A stretch of DNA of 64,000 bases, from contig NC_047071.1 of assembly GCF_902459465.1 (NCBI RefSeq), forward strand, positions 12,978,385 through 13,042,384. The letters run 5' to 3'. Position 1 is the stretch's first letter. Every line of letters begins with the position of its first letter. Shown in pieces: positions 47,557 through 57,753 of the stretch. This DNA is from Asterias rubens (taxonomy: Eukaryota > Echinodermata > Asteroidea > Forcipulatida > Asteriidae). A program made the translations under genes and the position numbers. The notes beneath the pieces were generated by a model. The model was not told where the DNA came from. It searched no databases and saw nothing but the letters and a program-made list of their open reading frames with translations.

Positions 47557-47774
47557 AGAAAGAGGTAATTTCTCAGTCATTCAAATAAATTCACAAAGTC
47601 TTTTATTATGCATCTGAAAGCACATACGTTTCTGCATCAAGATTTTGTCTTTCATTAATCTCTTGCATCTTCGATGACCATAAAATTGAGTCAAAATTCG
47701 TACAGATTTCCTTGTTATTTCATGCACACGTTGGTCTTTGACAAGTATTACCAAAGGTGTCCTAGTGCCTTTAA
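47557..47774 (+). mobile_element. MITE family A, right-hand part
   Basis: GAGAAAGAGGTAATTTCTCA to CTAGTGCCT-TTAA, ending 150 bp before aquaglyceroporin B. Confidence 0.7.
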
Positions 47775-47926
47775 CACACTTTCTTGACTGATATTACAGG
47801 ATATCAGGAGTCACACGGTGAAGTTACGCAACATATTTAAAGACCCTTTCTCCTACTGTCCCCGGACATCGTTTTATGGCTGAATCGTTGTCTCCACCAG
47901 CCGGGCCACCGTACCGTTAGGACGGC

Positions 47927-48025
47927 ATGATGGGCTGCGTCTCAATAACCAAACGGTGTCTCACCATACAGAGCGACCTGGTGCGTGGAATGCTGGCAGA
48001 GTTGGCTGGAACATTTATATTAGTG
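47927..48025 (+). CDS. aquaglyceroporin B exon 1
   Basis: Residues 1-33: short N-terminus with several Cys, then the start of helix 1 (GMLAELAGTFILV). Donor TTAGTG|GTGAGT, phase 0. Confidence 0.88.
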
Positions 48026-48356
48026 GTGAGTATTTAAACATTTTTCGATCGGATGCATCACAGTAGGTACCTCATAACTGCAATATTAATGTCATAATGT
48101 GTTCACACAGTGACTCCACGCTTTGGTCACTATAGTGTTTCATTGACACCACAGCTTAGGCTCCGGAATCGGCTCAGGCTAGCTTGGCCCGCAGGGTTTT
48201 GATAATATTATTGCGCCTGCTTTGCGTACGTACTCAGGGCTTCAGACGAGAGAAATGCGCCTGAAGACGAATCCAAAGCCGAACCCGTGAATTCGTAAAG
48301 GCCTTATGTTTTCAGTGTGTTTTCACTCTGACTTTGAACTGGACTATGTGACAGTG

Positions 48357-48387
<31 letters not shown>

Positions 48388-51300
48388 ATTGTGAGTATAA
48401 TTGTTGTTGATCGGGTGGTATCACAGAAAGTACAGCCTGCAAGAATGTCTTACTGTTTTTACGCAGTGACTCCACGCTGCGATGGTCACTATAGTATTTC
48501 ACTGACAACAATTAATGTTTTCAATTCGGTTTGCTTATTACTGTGACTTTGGAACTAGACCTTGTGACAGTGCCATCGTCTCCGCATGAAGGTCAAGACA
48601 CAGTGTCATTTTTAAGTCAAAGTTTCGTCTTTAAACGAGATTTTTTTTTACACGGAGGCCATGAAGAAGAGGAAGCTTACTAACAATCTAAATAGCATGA
48701 TGAGGAAACCCCAAGTCCACTTGAGTCGAGGCTAATGGTAATATAAAATATTTTGATGGGTTGGCCAGCAAGCGATTGCTGCGTCAAGATGCGCGGTTGG
48801 TACCCGTCGCGCTATAGTGCCTCACTAATAACGTGATTGGATTCGTCGTTCTTGTAAAAAAACGAGCATTTTGTGTTCTTCCGTTGTATCAGCAAGTAAA
48901 TGGCGTATACGGTATTCAGCTGAAATTTTCATATTATTGACTGTCACTTTTCGTTTTAATGATGCCCATTAATATATTAATAAAGCATCATGTTGACAAA
49001 GACCAATCTATGTCCCCACCTTTACGGCACAGGAACACGTTGCCTTGGATCGGCCGAGTTTGTCTTTGAAAAGCGTTTGTAACCGTTTGTTATAAAATGC
49101 ATATGGAAAGATGTTGGTTGAATACAATGATCCACACAAACATGTCTCAAAATTGGTCGGTTTTCCTTTTACCTCGTCGAATAACACGGTCGGCCATTAC
49201 TCCCATAAATGGCCGACCGTGTTAGTTCGCAAAGTAAAAGGAAAACCACGTAATTTCGAAGCAAATTTGTGTGGATCATTTACTTTTAAAACATCTTTCC
49301 AATCATAAACATTTTATAACAAACGGTTACAAACGCTTTTTTATAGACCAATTCGTCCGATCCAAGGCAACGTGTTCCTTTAATATCACCACAAGTCTCA
49401 TATCACTTGCTTGAGTGTCCATGTCTTTGATTTGTTTCGTTATTTTGCACCTGTTTTCCTATTGATTTGCCCTTTTTTATCTCATAGTTATTTGTTGACG
49501 GCGGATTGGCCCAAGCCTTTGTGAGTGGTTGGACATCCGGGACACCTGTATCGACAGCCCTGACATCGGGGATGGGCGTGGCTTTTGGAATATATACGGG
49601 AGTGGGCGTCTCAGGTGAGTGTGAGGAGTGTTACAAAATCGTGAATTGTCTTGGTGAGAATAAAAATGAAACCATTATTTTCGTGAAACTGTTTGACTAA
49701 TTTCTCAAAAACTACAGCACCTCAGCTTGTCATAATAGGGGAAGCTTTCTACCATCATTATCTTCAACATCTTTGTTGTTAAGATATCTCTAAAATCAAC
49801 GTAAAAATAGTCACCATTTTAACGCAGATATTTATTGCACATTGGAACGAGATGATGCACAAAATAATGACAGTGTCCTGGAATTTCTCTCCAAAATGTT
49901 CTATTAGCCCATAAACCATGTATTAAAGTTAACAAAACTGTGGTAAGTGTGTTTTGTGTCCTTCAAAAAGTAAACCCTCACTTTAAGGTTGAACTTCAAC
50001 GTGATACACTTCGTCACGTTTGGTTGAACTGATCGTCACACTGCCAAAAAAAAAAAAAAAGTGAGTATTAATAAAGCACACGGCAATGTCTTGGGGATAT
50101 GCTACAACTTCGTGTGAATCTCTTTTGGAAAGACTGATGGTTCTACAACAGCCGTCGTTGTCTCTCCGGAATGCGGGCAGAGTGTACTGTTTGAAATCCC
50201 AACGGCTCTTTTGTAGCGCCAATGTTCGTCCTAGTAAAAATAAACTACACATGGTACCCGCAGGTTTAGCTTCTTTCTTATCAACACCAAACATCAATTA
50301 AATTAAAATTGATATGAATAAAACAGTTATAATTGGTGGCAGAAGGGTCTATTAAAAGTCACCGTGTCCAGTGGACTGCGTGACTTAGTTTGCAATCACA
50401 GGGTCGTGGGTTCGATCCATACTAAGCTAACTATTGATTCTACAACTTCGGAATTCATTTCCACATGTATTGCATTACTGTCAAAAACACATTATTATAT
50501 AATACATTATACCGAACAAAATAATTTAAGGCCCACATATTCAAAGGAAAAGAACAGTATGGAGGCCGATTTGATAAGCAGAGGCTTGGAGACAAGATAA
50601 CTTGATGACGCGTACGAATAGGAGCAAAACAAGTAACAAACAACAACAGCGCTTTTATTTAACTTAAATGAAAAGACTGCCGTCTTGGCTCACTATATCC
50701 CCTAGTGGGAGTTAGCCGAGTTCCTTTGACGGAAAGATTAACTTAAACAAAATAAAAAATACAAATAATAACAAGCAAACGAAACATTCTTCTTTAGCCT
50801 TTTAACTGCACTAATTTAACCTTTTTAACTTTGTGTATTGTATGCAGGTGGCCACGTCAACCCGTCCATAACCATTGGCTTGGCTTCAGTTGGGAAGTTT
50901 CCCTGGAAGAGGGCGCCCTTGTGGATCGCTGCTCAGCTCGTTGGTGCATTCAGTGCGGCGTTTGTTGTTTACGGAATATACTATCGTGAGTATCGTATCG
51001 TATGTATAGGGATAATTTGCGTATGTTTCGGTGACGAGTATAAAACATGCCCCCTTATTTTTCGGTTAAAAGAAAACTTAGTCAGTTCCTTTGACTTGTT
51101 CTGTAGATAGATCGAGCACCCTCGACGTCAGGTTTCGGGTGCTCCCATTTTTCCAATGAGTGTCACATTACGTTGAAATTGACAAGTCACTCTCTTGTAT
51201 AAAGTATAGACTTGAGTGTGGTCCCTCTGGTCACACATCAGCTAAAGGTTGTTCACCTTCCGAGTGGCACCCTGTATATTGACAAAATAGGGAGACCGCC

Positions 51301-54300
51301 AACATAGAGCTATTGTATTTCCAATATCGAAATAGCAGAGTAGACATTCATTGTACAAACCTAGTTGAATAATGTCAAACTTACCTGTCCTCCGATAGCG
51401 CCCTCTTTTGAATCAACTTTCTCCAGCCCATGTTTCGTAATGGGAGCACGAACTGGGAGACACAATTCCTGATGACACCAGCGCGGCGCTGTTTGAAATA
51501 CTTGGCGACAAAAACTGCTATAATATTTTATGTCTTTTTTGTCACTTAGCTGGAATCGACAATCTGGACGGAGGGAACCGGACGATGTTTGGTTCTACAG
51601 GAACGGCGGGTATCTTTTCCACATACCCTCAGCAGTACTTTGGTCTTTGGGTCGGACTAGCTGAACAAGTTAGTATATTTAATGTTGTTTGAATTTGTGT
51701 AATGGCTTACTTTGTTGTACTTATAAAGAGCTGCAATGGACACAAACAAACAAACAAACATGAAATACCATTAAATTTGTCAGATTTCTGGGTGATCCTG
51801 TTCACTACCTTGCCAACATAGACAGCTGTTAACAGAGAACGCTTCATTTCTAAAAACAGTGTTTAGATTTGCAACTCATTTCTAAGCACACGTTTTCGTT
51901 TGTTACTATGTATAACTTTTAACATGTTGAGATTTGTTTTGTGTGTTTGAATCCTACAAACCGTGTAAGCAGGTGTCAAAATATGTTTATCATTATACAT
52001 GTTTAAAAAGTGGAACAATGTTTAGTGTTTAAACTTTGAACACAGTGTTTACAGTGTATGGGTCATTGGTGGGTTTTTTTGTCAGTGAAAGTGTCAACTC
52101 AGGTAAGATCTAGCCAGTTTACACTATGGCATCACCGAATATTTTACTAAACTTTACTGAATTCCTTTATTTTTCAGATAATAAATACAGGTCTCTTACT
52201 GCATTGTACATTGGTCTTTTTTGATGAGAAAAACGGCAAACCACCTAAAGGAATGGAACCCTTTTTCGTGGGTCTATCCGTATCCATGATCTTACTGACG
52301 TGGGGTCACAACGCTGGTGCCCCTATGAATCCGGCCCGTGACTTCGCTGGTAGACTTCTCACCTGGGTGGTCGGTTATGGAAATCAAGTTTGGACGTAAG
52401 TTACAACTTAGAAATCAAGTTTGGATGTAAGTTACAACTTAGAAATCAAGTTTGGATGTAAGTTACAACTTAGAAATCAAGTTTGGATGTAAGTTACAAC
52501 TTTCATTGGAAATTTTGCGCAAAGGGGGATTATCAGTGTCTGAACTTTTCTTAGCATTGGTGAGGACGCTCTGGTGCTTTTGGAGCCTTGGTCTGAATCA
52601 GAAAAAAACACAATGGTGTGAAAAACGCGCGTTCTAAAATCGCCATTATTTTAACGAGCAACAAACTTTCCAATGAGCCAATATAATTTTCCAGTGTCAT
52701 TTCCAGATTCGTATTATTGAAAAAAAAATCACAATTTGTATACACAATTTTGCAGAGCAAAATGTTTGATTTATTGGATTCACTTGAACAACACATCGTA
52801 AGGGGTTACAAGATGGTATGGTGCTACCCGCAATCAACCATGCCAGAAAGACGGGTTCAACACTGGGGCAAAACTACTTTTAGAACGGGTTCTTTTCACA
52901 TGCATCTCACAAAACACATTTGCCTACGGCTTAAGACCCGTCAGGAGGACCAATCAATTGTGGTTAAGTGCCATGACTATGCCGAGGTCTTTTAGAAGCT
53001 AGCCAAGCCCCTCCTTATCATTTACCGTCATCTAAACAAAAATCCATAATTATTATATTTCATTGCAAGTCGGTGCTCTCTGCAGGCATCGAAGTGTATA
53101 GCAGAACGGTTTCATGGATAGGGTCGAAGTAAATAAATATTAGTTTTAAAATAACTTGATCAAAACAAAAAGTACGACTTCAAGTTAGAGGGAACAATGT
53201 CAAAGATAAAAGCAGAATTGTCCCAATATGAATTTCATAATCAGACTGAAATAATTCTCCTGAAGACAAACACAACACTCTTCTCGAAACGTCGCCAGCA
53301 ACAGTCTCCTTTGTCGAACTCTCCTCCAAGAAGAGATTTGTCCCAATTGTTTGTTGTGAGCATACCAAATAGTTGTTCTCCTAAAGTTTGTACCCATTTC
53401 CATCAATCAGGCCACGAGGACTTCACTGGTGGTGGATACCAACCTTTGTACCGCTACTCGGAGGCATATGTGGGGCTCACTTTTACGTCCTTTTCGTCGA
53501 GAGGCACCATCCGAAAGACACACACGGCGGGTACTACAGGGACAGACCGTCCATGGATGAATTCGGTATGGATGATTGTTTGACTTTTTGTTCTCGCTGC
53601 CAGGTAGAAAACACGCCCAATAATTATGCTCGAGGTGCATCTCCTAAACTCTGGAATTCACTCCCTAATTGCATAAAACTTAGCTCCTCTCTACAACAGT
53701 TTGAGTCAAATTTGAAGACACATCATTTTGTTAAATAACTTGTATTTTTCATTGTATGCATTTTTTAGTTATTTCTGTGTTTTCTGCAATTTGTTGTATT
53801 CAATATCCCTGATTTCACTCTTTCGCTTTTCAAAAGAGCTTTGAGACGTATTTATAATTTTGTGCTATATAAAAACTGTTCATTGTTATTATGCTTAGTG
53901 GCCTCATCTCTGTCCTAGGGGGAAAAACACGCATCAGATTCCCCTATAACACTTGTGTTCCAGGGAGTTCTGTCCGCCAGAGATCTGGAGTGTCCCTTAT
54001 ACGGGAAATTAACGTGGGCTGCATGATGAGGATTCAGAAGAGGGCGCTATCAGAAGCAGTTTGTACACAGTTTCCCATCTCGGGGGGGGGGGGGGGGGGC
54101 ATAATCTTCTGTCACACACACTGGTAGTTTAAAAACGTGCCAGACTTGCGCAGTATAATATTGACAGCAGAGGAAAAACATCACTTAGTGTTGTAGGTGA
54201 ATCGGAGTTAATTGCTAATTAATAATAATTGTGAGATACTGTAAACTGTAAACTAATAATAATGTGTTAATGTTATGTTATGTTTATCCTCAACCAGCAG

Positions 54301-54404
54301 AAATGCAACCTGGAAATGCTCAGCAGACTATGAACTGTCTCAAACACCCTAGTCCAACCTACGATTATGAAAGCCATCACGTGACCGGCGACGAGAATAA
54401 CTGA
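47927..54404 (+). CDS. aquaglyceroporin B, divergent pore, complete, 7 exons
   Basis: Exons 47927-48025, 49488-49614, 50848-50985, 51550-51668, 52178-52395, 53411-53565 and 54298-54404 join to 963 nt (320 aa plus stop). An in-frame TAG lies 6 nt before the first ATG; the second ATG (47930) has the better context. It is predicted to be a plasma-membrane six-helix channel. Its first pore motif is NPS (80-82) instead of NPA; the second is intact, NPARD at 212-216, and keeps the glycerol-channel Asp. Aligned with gene A, the selectivity positions become S60, L200, A209 and R215: the two aromatics are lost. N131-R-T in loop C is a sequon. Intron phases match gene A throughout, so it is a tandem paralogue. 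The neighbourhood NAGAPMNPARD recalls the AQP10 branch, weakly. Relaxed or altered solute selectivity is inference. Confidence 0.92.
49031..49379. mobile_element. long fold-back MITE
   Basis: Ends AGGAACACGTTGCCTTGGAT and its inverse. The arms continue inward through AGCGTTTGTAACCG and ACACGGTCGGCCATT around a short loop near 49198, so nearly the whole 349 bp can fold. In intron 1 of aquaglyceroporin B. Confidence 0.85.
49488..49614 (+). CDS. aquaglyceroporin B exon 2
   Basis: Residues 34-75 plus one base: helix 1 end, loop A and helix 2. Ser60 replaces the usual aromatic filter residue. Acceptor CTCATAG|TTA, donor TCTCAG|GTGAGT. Confidence 0.92.
49675..49775. mobile_element. MITE family B, fragment
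   Basis: Carries TTTCTCAAAAACTACAGCAC and CTACCATCATTATCTTC, as in the family B arm. In intron 2 of aquaglyceroporin B. Confidence 0.5.
50371..50425 (+). repeat. tRNA-like remnant
   Basis: A B-box match GGGTTCGATCC with a weak A-box-like GTGGACTGCGTGACTTAG. In intron 2 of aquaglyceroporin B. Confidence 0.3.
50848..50985 (+). CDS. aquaglyceroporin B exon 3 (NPS pore loop)
   Basis: Residues 76-121 plus one base. It reads GGHVNPSITIGLA, so the first pore motif is NPS. Acceptor TATGCAG|GTG, donor CTATC|GTGAGT. Confidence 0.93.
51550..51668 (+). CDS. aquaglyceroporin B exon 4
   Basis: Residues 122-161: loop C with sequon N131-R-T and conserved STYP. Acceptor CACTTAG|CT, donor GAACAA|GTTAGT. Confidence 0.9.
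52178..52395 (+). CDS. aquaglyceroporin B exon 5 (second NPA)
   Basis: Residues 162-233 plus two bases, with NAGAPMNPARDFAGRLL. Acceptor TTTTCAG|ATA, donor TTTGGAC|GTAAGT. Its last 16 nt and donor are the first unit of a 31-bp tandem repeat. Confidence 0.93.
52380..52502 (+). repeat. 31-bp tandem repeat (x4) containing a splice donor
   Basis: Four near-identical 31-bp units begin at 52380, 52411, 52442 and 52473. The first spans the exon 5/intron 5 boundary of aquaglyceroporin B. Units 2 to 4 differ from unit 1 at one base (GGATGTAAGT for GGACGTAAGT) and each repeats a GTAAGT donor. Confidence 0.95.
53411..53565 (+). CDS. aquaglyceroporin B exon 6
   Basis: Residues 234-285 plus one base: LHWWWIPTFVPLLGG helix 6 and a longer, Tyr/Asp-rich tail than gene A. 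Acceptor ATCAATCAG|GCC, donor GAATTCG|GTATGG. Confidence 0.9.
53625..53892 (+). mobile_element. LINE 3-prime end relic (L2/CR1-like)
   Basis: A frame reads ARGASPKLWNSLPNCIKL then LKTHHF and stop, the typical C-terminus of L2/CR1-type reverse-transcriptase proteins. The 3-prime UTR ends TTTGAGACG...GTGCTATATAAAAACT plus TTATTAT. In intron 6 of aquaglyceroporin B; 5-prime truncated. Confidence 0.8.
53985..54125. repeat. repeat family H with poly-G
   Basis: GATTCAGAAGAGGGCGCTAT, GTACACAGTTTCCC, a G run of about 18, then CTGTCACACACACTGG. In intron 6 of aquaglyceroporin B. Confidence 0.6.
54298..54404 (+). CDS. aquaglyceroporin B exon 7 and stop
   Basis: Residues 286-320, a polar tail, then TGA. 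The acceptor is a tandem CCAGCAG: use of the first AG adds one Ala (shown), use of the second removes it, and both stay in frame. Confidence 0.82.
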
Positions 54405-54564
54405 GTGAGACACATTATATTCATATATACAGTAAAGTAACTGAAATAACAGAGAGGTTCGATGGTCAGATACGGTCTTGTTATAAAATACGGTCTTGTT
54501 CTAAAACAACTTTTAGAAACATTTTTATCGCAATTTTTGTTCTTCCCTTTAATACATTTTAAGG

Positions 54565-54570
54565 AATAAA
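54565..54570 (+). promoter_or_regulatory. AATAAA, likely poly(A) signal of aquaglyceroporin B
   Basis: Lies 161 nt after the TGA stop, followed by T-rich sequence. Position and hexamer fit a short 3-prime UTR. Confidence 0.5.
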
Positions 54571-55362
54571 CTATTGGGATATCAGTGAATCACTGACCCT
54601 TAATCTGGGTCTTAATAGTGTTTAACAAGTAGTGGCCGAATCGCAATTACAAAAACAGAACACCTTTTTGGCGTAATCATGGCCAGATTTGAGTAAATAA
54701 CAAAAACACTTTTATTTTTTTTTGCAATAGAACTGCTTTAATAATAAGTTGGTTTACCCTATAAATACATGTATATATTGATAAGCTGTTTACTTCGTGC
54801 TCTCTGCTGAGAATAGAATTAAGTACACACCACACATAAATACGCAAGTTTTTTTTTAGGACTTGGCAATCAAAATTCACAAAAAATATATATATAAATA
54901 AAATACCGCATAACAAAATGCCCGGATTCACCCGGATTCACCCGGTTGCAATTTTGTTTCTGAACCTTCCCCATTGAAAAACACAACGACAGTGGCAAGT
55001 TCGTAGTGCAAAAAAAAAAATAATTAAACAAATAAAATGCCGCCCAGGTGAGTCCCTGACATATCTAATGAAGGCCAACTTCCCCCAGAATTCACACCAG
55101 TGGATCTTGGCGCAGCCGACCGGTGTCTCAAGGAAATCTCTTTCCGGAGATTTTGTCCAAATAAGGGAAGTTTAATTGTTGATTCAAAAGAAGGCGCTTT
55201 CGGGAAAACTTTGTTTGCAGTGTACACAGGTCGCCGAATGGAGGTACAAAATCTTCTGGCACGCTGAAACTAACCTTTTTTGTGCACTGAGTCACAGAAT
55301 TTCGTATTAATTTTAATGTGAAACTGCATGGTTAAATTGCTGTACCAACCCACTTTGATACT

Positions 55363-55732
55363 TAAAGCCATTATAAACTTTCGGAACCGTCAACAAAAAT
55401 AAAAGTTCACACAGATTTACAAATAACTTACAGGGTTTACAGAAGGTAATGGTGAACGACTTCTCTTGAAATATTATTCCATGAAATGCTTTACTTTTTG
55501 AGAAAACATTAAAACAACTATCAATTCTCGATATCGAGAATTACGGATCTATTGTAAACACATGTCATGACACGGCGAAACAAGGATGGGTTTTCCCGTT
55601 ATATTTTCTCCCGACTCCGATGACCGATTGAGCCTAAATTTTCACAGGTTTGTTATTTTATATATTAGTTGTGATACACGAAGTGTGGGTTTTTGGACAA
55701 TACTGTTTACCAAAAGTGTCCAATGACATTAA
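55363..55732 (+). mobile_element. MITE family C, full copy
   Basis: TTAA-AGCCATTATAAACTTTCGG to CCAAAAGTGTCCAATGACA-TTAA, with the CGATATCG centre. Confidence 0.85.
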
Positions 55733-55744
55733 AAGGCATCTGCG

Positions 55745-55958
55745 ATAAAAACAACAACGAAGTTCTACGGTCAACGTTCCTTCCAATATGCTTCACCTAG
55801 ACTATGGAACTCTCTTCCCAACAATCTCAAAGACTGTGCCACACTGGAACAATTTAAATCACAACTTAAAACCCATCTCTTCAATCACAGAAGCGCTTAG
55901 AGACTTTATTTTGTATTATGCGCTATATAAGAACTGTTGATTATTATTATTATTAAAC
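55745..55958 (+). mobile_element. LINE 3-prime end relic (L2/CR1-like)
   Basis: A frame reads FQYASPRLWNSLPNNLKD...FKSQLKTHLFNH then stop. The 3-prime UTR GCGCTATATAAGAACTG is followed by (ATT)n. It inserts directly after a MITE C copy. Confidence 0.85.
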
Positions 55959-57385
55959 GTTATGCTAAAGGAGTTTCCAGTTTAAGGGTGAAAATGTGTC
56001 TCAAATTTACTGGACATTTCCCCCGAATTACAAACGAAATGGTAGCTATTCTGAAGTTTTTCGTGGTGACGTCACTCACCCGGGTCAGCCTAAGTTAAAG
56101 TAACCTGCTGCCAAAAGAAATGATAACTCTGTACTGACCCGGGTGTATAGCCTTGATAATGACGTAAAAACAATGACACCAGTCTTGGGTCGACCCGGGG
56201 AAGCCCATCGAACGCACCCACGGAGTAAATCTGTTTTGTGCTTCGTCCGGGCATTGTAGAAAATCGTTGTGCGATTTTTTCTTCTTCTTTCGTTTTTGGC
56301 TTTTGCCATTATCCTTAGAATACACCCGTATACGCATCAATGTAAGCAAATAACTTATACATATAACATACAAAATATTATGATATTCATTATCCCCGAT
56401 GCAACACTACATCTCTTATACTAAACGACATTTAATGTAATCGTCGCTATTGTCATGGTCAGTGTCTGTCACTGAAATAAAGTTATACAGAAAGAGGTTT
56501 TATGACCTGGAAATTACTAGCAATTACTGAGGCTGTTTGGTTTACTAAAATTAAAACGAACTTGTCAAATACTAGTTAAAACTTAAATATATTTTAAGGC
56601 ATGTGTGCATGTAAATGTTATCTTCAACTTTATAGAAATGTAATTAAAAACATTTACCTCACTAATTACTCAATAATTGAATAATTTAAGTGTTTTAAGG
56701 GAAGGTTTACCCTTAATAAGGTTTTCATTTTGTTTTTAATCGTGTTAAAATTATTTGTGCATTATAGCATTTTAAAGAAAAATTATCAGTTTAATGCGGT
56801 TTAGGTGTCGCAATCTAAATTCAGTCTATATTGCTTCCCTTTTCTGATTTGTCTTTATCCACCTTTTATGCCAATTTCAAAAGCCTCCATCGCTGTTTGA
56901 ATGCAATATTAGTACAATGGAGTTTAATGCTTCTTCCAATGTGAATGTCTACGTACAAATTTCTCACCTTTAAATTGACGCATTTTGTTCACAAAGTTTA
57001 ACTTTAACACCAGGGTTTGATTCCCCCTATCTTCACATTCAACGCGTTCCCTGTAACTGAAATTCATAATATTACTTTACAAGAGGCTCAATATAAATGT
57101 ACATCATATATTTAACTAACGTAAATTAATTGTAAAATATTTACACAAAGTGAAAGGGGCTTAGTTGAGTTATGAGATATGTCTAGCTAGTTTGAAGAGA
57201 GTGTTAGTGATGGACATTGCAAACCTGTCTCCAGATCGAGTGCTATTACATTTAAGGTTGCGGGAGAGTAGGACCAATTTATGTTTTACTAATATATTGT
57301 GTGTGATTTCTTACCTTGTGAAACATTTTTGATACTGATATTTTTTTGGTTGAACTAACGTTGTCTTACGCTCTAAAATAACCTT
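55959..57385. other. intergenic, MITE G remnant near 56040-56222
   Basis: A G-type end (GAAGCCCATCGAACGCACCC) and CACCCGGGTCAG motifs lie at 56075-56222. The rest is AT-rich and unassigned. Confidence 0.45.
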
Positions 57386-57753
57386 TTAAAGTTAGTGGAC
57401 ACTATTGGTAATTACTCAAAATAATTATTGCCATAAAACCTTTCTTGGTGACGAGTAATGGGGAGAGGTTGATGGTATAAAACATTGCTCCCTCTGAAGT
57501 GCCATAGTTTTCGAGAAAGAAGTAATTTTCCACGTATTTGATTTCGAGACCTCAAGTTTAGAACTTGAGGTCTCGAAATCAATTATCTAAACGCACACAA
57601 CTTCGTGTGACAATGGGTTTTTTTTCTTTCATTATTATCTCGCAACTTCGACGACCGATTGAGCTCAAAGTTTCACAGGTACGTTATTTTATGTATATGT
57701 TGAGATACACTAACTGTGAATTGACAATTACCAAAAGTGTCCACTGCCTTTAA
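57386..57753 (+). mobile_element. MITE family A, full copy with perfect central palindrome
   Basis: TTAA at both ends. The centre at 57540-57580 is a perfect 41-bp palindrome: 19-bp arm GATTTCGAGACCTCAAGTT, 3-bp loop. Confidence 0.9.

Noticed and set aside
53197..53583. Plus-strand 128-codon frame overlapping exon 6 of aquaglyceroporin B
   Set aside because: Reads exon 6 in a different frame; the helix 6 motif HWWWIP is in the other frame with correct splice sites.
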